Assembly: GCA_937863205.1 (NCBI GenBank)
Contig: CALMGA010000560.1
Location: 1 to 8,422, forward strand
From: an uncultured Beijerinckiaceae bacterium
GTDB lineage: Bacteria; Pseudomonadota; Alphaproteobacteria; Rhizobiales; Beijerinckiaceae
Direction of reading: 5' to 3'
Length of the DNA stretch: 8,422 nucleotides
The translations under genes were made by a program, and so were the position numbers. Below, piece by piece: positions 6,745 to 8,422 of the stretch; the first letter of the stretch is position 1, and every line of letters starts with the position of its first letter. The notes under the pieces are model-generated. The model did no database searches. It saw nothing but the letters and a program-made list of their open reading frames with translations, and had not been told where the DNA came from.

Positions 6745-6828
6745 CACGCGACGGGTGTTCGCGCACCCGCTCAGGGCAACGCGAACGGGCGCGCCCTCCT
6801 GGCGTTGGCGATGTGGGCCGGTAGCGTG

Positions 6829-6834
6829 AGGAGG
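6829..6834 (+). promoter_or_regulatory. Strong ribosome binding site (AGGAGG) that decides the crotonase start
   Basis: The full consensus AGGAGG is followed by two adjacent ATG codons at 6837 and 6840. Spacing is 2 nt to the first and 5 nt to the second, so the second ATG is favoured. Confidence 0.8.
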
Positions 6835-6839
6835 ACATG

Positions 6840-7682
6840 ATGGGCGACGAGATGCGGCACCCTGGGTCCGCCGGCGATCTCGACGGCAGCGTCACGGAGC
6901 GATCGGCCGACGAGGGCGCCGTGCGCTGCCGCATCGAAGGGGCGATCGCCCACCTCGTCTTCGACCGCCCGCACGCCCGCAACTCGATGACGTGGCGCAT
7001 GTACCGGGAGCTGGCCGAGGGTCTCGCCCGGATCGAGGCCGATCCGGCGGTCCGCCTTGCCATTCTGCGCGGCGCCGGAGGCCAGGCCTTCATCGCCGGC
7101 ACGGCCATCGAGCAGTTCGCGGCCTTCGCCGACGGCGACGACGGCGTCGCCTACGAGGGTCGCATCGAGGCCTGCCTCGACGCCTTGGAGCGCGTCCGCG
7201 TGCCGACCCTGGCGGTGGTGGAAGGCATGGCGGTGGGCGGCGGCCTCGTGATCGCCAGCGCCTGCGACCTGCGCATCGCCACCGCCGGAGCGCGCTTCGG
7301 CGTGCCGATCGCCCGCACGCTCGGCAACTGCCTGTCGCCGGACAACCTGCGCCGCCTCACCGCGGCGCTGGGCGCGAGCACCGTGCGGCGCATGCTGCTG
7401 CTGGCGGAGATGCCCACCGCCGAGGCGCTAGCGCCGCTCGGCTACTTCGCGGCCGTGGTTGCGCCCGACGACCTCGATGCGGCGGTCGTTGGCATTCGCG
7501 ACCGCCTGCTCGCCAACGCGCCGCTGACGCTGCACGCAACCCGCGCCATGCTGCGCGCGCTCGCCGCCGATCCCAGCGCCGACTGCCCGGAGCTGATCCG
7601 TGCGGTCTACGGCAGTCGCGACTTCGCGGAAGGCGTGCAGGCGTTCATCGCCAAACGCCCGGCGAACTGGTCGGGGAGCTGA
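6840..7682 (+). CDS. Crotonase-fold (enoyl-CoA hydratase/isomerase family) protein lacking both catalytic glutamates
   Basis: The 280-residue protein has the crotonase fold that binds acyl-CoA thioesters. Positions here count from the chosen ATG. The fold core starts near 28, after a polar leader. The first oxyanion-hole segment is QAFIAGTAIEQF (82-93), where the usual GADI has become GTAI; the second is GMAVGGGLVIASACD (129-143). In rat mitochondrial hydratase the catalytic residues are Glu144 and Glu164. Aligned by eye, these become Val137 and Ile157, the latter within GVPIARTLGNCLS. The protein is therefore unlikely to hydrate enoyl-CoA by the classical mechanism. PIARTLGNCLS recurs, as I recall, in proteins labelled enoyl-CoA hydratase in proteobacteria, which points to a real subfamily with another reaction and argues against decay. 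The reading frame is intact, and the C-terminal helices (near 225-275) are present. The strong AGGAGG favours the ATG at 6840 over 6837. It is divergent from the efflux unit and alone on its strand. Confidence 0.9.
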   Translation: MGDEMRHPGSAGDLDGSVTERSADEGAVRCRIEGAIAHLVFDRPHARNSMTWRMYRELAEGLARIEADPAVRLAILRGAGGQAFIAGTAIEQFAAFADGDDGVAYEGRIEACLDALERVRVPTLAVVEGMAVGGGLVIASACDLRIATAGARFGVPIARTLGNCLSPDNLRRLTAALGASTVRRMLLLAEMPTAEALAPLGYFAAVVAPDDLDAAVVGIRDRLLANAPLTLHATRAMLRALAADPSADCPELIRAVYGSRDFAEGVQAFIAKRPANWSGS

Positions 7683-7687
7683 GGCCT

Positions 7688-7726
7688 AAAGCGTCGGACC
7701 GACTATCGGATCCGGTCCGACGCTTT
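7688..7726 (+). terminator. Strong hairpin after the crotonase-like gene (probable terminator)
   Basis: A perfect 14-bp stem, AAAGCGTCGGACCG (7688-7701) with CGGTCCGACGCTTT (7713-7726), encloses an 11-nt loop. It begins 6 nt after the crotonase stop codon. The right arm ends in TTT and is not followed by a longer T run, so termination may be imperfect or the hairpin may mainly protect the 3' end. Confidence 0.65.
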
Positions 7727-7739
7727 CACCTCCTGTGAC

Positions 7740-7785
7740 GCATCGGAGTCATCCGAAAACCGCTGCGCACTTTTCGGTCCGATGC
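7740..7785 (-). terminator. Second hairpin, bulged, before the end of the ATPase gene (possible minus-strand terminator)
   Basis: GCATCGGA (7740-7747) pairs with TCCGATGC (7778-7785), and inside it CCGAAAA (7753-7759) pairs with TTTTCGG (7771-7777). The loop is 11 nt and there is a 5-nt bulge, GTCAT (7748-7752), on one side. It lies 8 nt past the stop of the minus-strand ATPase gene and is placed to end that transcript. No long T run follows in either direction. Confidence 0.5.
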
Positions 7786-7793
7786 TTTAGCGC

Positions 7794-8422
7794 TCACGCC
7801 GCTTCCAGCCGCACCGGTTCCAGCCGATGCAGAACGAAGCCGTCCGCGCCGATCGCCCGCCCGGCGACCTCGACGAGATGTTCGTGGTGGGTGAACACCA
7901 GGATCTGCAGCGTCTGCGAGGCGGCCCGCAGCACCCGCAGCATGGCGGCGGCGCGGGCGTCGTCGGCGGTGATGAGGAGGTCGTCGCACACCAGCGGCAG
8001 CACAGCCGCTCGGTTAACCCCTGATGTGCCGAGCTGCAGCGCTCCCAGGCGCAGCGCCAGGAAGAGCTGGTCGCGGGTGCCCTCGCTCAAACCCTCGACG
8101 CCGACGCGGCTGCCGTCGGCGCGCGCGGCGACGATGCGGGCCTTGTCGTCGTCGCCGTAATCCAGGGCGAGGCCGGCGAAGGCACCCTCGGTGACCTGGG
8201 AGAACAACGAGCCGGCCTGGGCCAGCAGCGGCGCCTGCGAGCTGGCGCGGTGGCGCTCGATCAGCCAGCGCAGCAAGGCGGCACCGGCCGACGCCTCGAC
8301 GTAACGCTCGGCCGCCGCCGCCAGCGCTGTCTGCGTCTCGGCCACATCCTGCCGGGCCTCGGCGGCGAGCGACTGCCCGGCCACGCGATCCAGCTCGCCC
8401 TGCACCTCGGCGAGCGCGAAGC
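7794..8422 (-). CDS. C-terminal part of a YhaN/SbcC-like AAA ATPase (partial, N-terminus outside window)
   Basis: The frame is open to the right edge, so only the last 208 residues are seen; the Walker A half lies outside. Visible residues 1-60 are Ala/Glu/Gln/Arg-rich and fit the end of a long coiled coil. Then come the ABC-type signature [15 protein letters not shown] (111-125), a Walker B strand [10 protein letters not shown] (141-150) with the acidic pair, and the switch histidine in LVFTHHEHL (174-182). This order is that of YhaN-type, SMC/RecN/SbcC-related ATPases, large proteins that usually work on DNA and often pair with a metallophosphoesterase (YhaO/SbcD-like). Cys145 replaces a more usual Ala, Gly or Leu just before the Walker B acids, and ITADDAR stands where many relatives have VNFDDxR. 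It converges on the crotonase-like gene. If a nuclease partner exists it should be upstream, to the right of the window. Confidence 0.88.
   Translation of the reverse strand, partial: FALAEVQGELDRVAGQSLAAEARQDVAETQTALAAAAERYVEASAGAALLRWLIERHRASSQAPLLAQAGSLFSQVTEGAFAGLALDYGDDDKARIVAARADGSRVGVEGLSEGTRDQLFLALRLGALQLGTSGVNRAAVLPLVCDDLLITADDARAAAMLRVLRAASQTLQILVFTHHEHLVEVAGRAIGADGFVLHRLEPVRLEAA

Larger units (their letters stand above)
6566..6839. promoter_or_regulatory. Divergent control region between DUF427 and the crotonase-like gene
   Basis: This 274-nt stretch holds no convincing gene. It should contain the promoter of the minus-strand efflux unit and that of the plus-strand crotonase-like gene. 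Features are the dyads at 6668-6679 and 6731-6744, a TATAGA box on the minus strand at 6669-6664 and a strong AGGAGG at 6829-6834. A smaller TCGAT-GCG-ATCGA dyad lies at 6685-6697. I do not see a good plus-strand -35/-10 pair; TTGTGA at 6719-6724 has only a poor match 17 nt downstream. Confidence 0.55.
7686..7790. repeat. 105-bp palindromic intergenic element with 16-bp terminal inverted repeats
   Basis: The ends are CTAAAGCGTCGGACCG (7686-7701) and CGGTCCGATGCTTTAG (7775-7790), inverted complements at 15 of 16 positions with one G-T pair. An internal CGGTCCGACGCTTT (7713-7726) nearly repeats the right end. The element contains two hairpins and fills almost the whole gap between two convergent genes. 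The pattern (CTAAAGC end, CCGAAAA arm, TTTTCGG arm) resembles short palindromic repeats that, as I recall, are scattered between genes in Rhizobiales genomes. It encodes nothing. It could serve as a bidirectional transcription terminator or mRNA 3'-end stabiliser. Confidence 0.8.

Noticed and set aside
6623..6829. Small plus-strand frame in the divergent control region
   Set aside because: It has no ribosome binding site, low-complexity Arg/Trp-rich composition, and overlaps the operator candidates.
6665..7108. Minus-strand frame overlapping the start of the crotonase-like gene
   Set aside because: It has no domain signature and lies opposite a gene with a consensus AGGAGG and crotonase motifs.

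Overview
The window is high-GC DNA without tRNA, rRNA, CRISPR or IS genes. Base composition, codon use, Rhizobiales-like gene families and a palindromic intergenic repeat at 7686-7790 suggest an alphaproteobacterium, probably of the Hyphomicrobiales (Rhizobiales). This is an inference from style; no marker gene is present.

Layout from left to right. (1) The first 70 bases are the start of a minus-strand gene for an inner-membrane-anchored protein, cut by the window edge. Divergent from it is a plus-strand secreted alpha/beta-hydrolase (174-914) with a Tat-like signal. (2) From 6565 down to 919 runs a minus-strand cluster of four genes. In transcription order these are a DUF427 protein, a TetR/AcrR repressor, a MexE-like periplasmic adaptor and a MexF/OqxB-like RND pump. 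Gaps are 21 nt, 72 nt (or 6 nt with an alternative adaptor start) and 103 nt. The 103-nt spacer carries three perfect tandem copies of a 14-bp unit. No outer-membrane channel gene is present. (3) Upstream of DUF427 is a 274-nt divergent control region. It holds a palindrome of the ACCG-nn-CGGT type that touches a possible minus-strand -10 box, plus a second dyad. (4) On the plus strand, 6840-7682 encodes a crotonase-fold protein that lacks both catalytic glutamates of true enoyl-CoA hydratases. (5) Between that gene and the next convergent one lies a 105-bp element with 16-bp terminal inverted repeats and two internal hairpins. (6) The right edge holds the C-terminal ATPase half of a YhaN/SbcC-like coiled-coil protein on the minus strand.

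How the parts may work together: the TetR protein probably represses its own four-gene unit through the 6668-6679 dyad, and an inducing compound would release expression of the adaptor-pump pair. The pump would need an outer-membrane factor encoded elsewhere. The hydrolase, the crotonase-like gene and the ATPase show no clear functional tie to the efflux unit.

I see no clearly new multi-gene system here. The best leads are the DUF427-tetR-efflux arrangement with its operator, the catalytically altered crotonase, the stop-codon-bearing 14-bp tandem repeat, and the palindromic element with alternative pairings.
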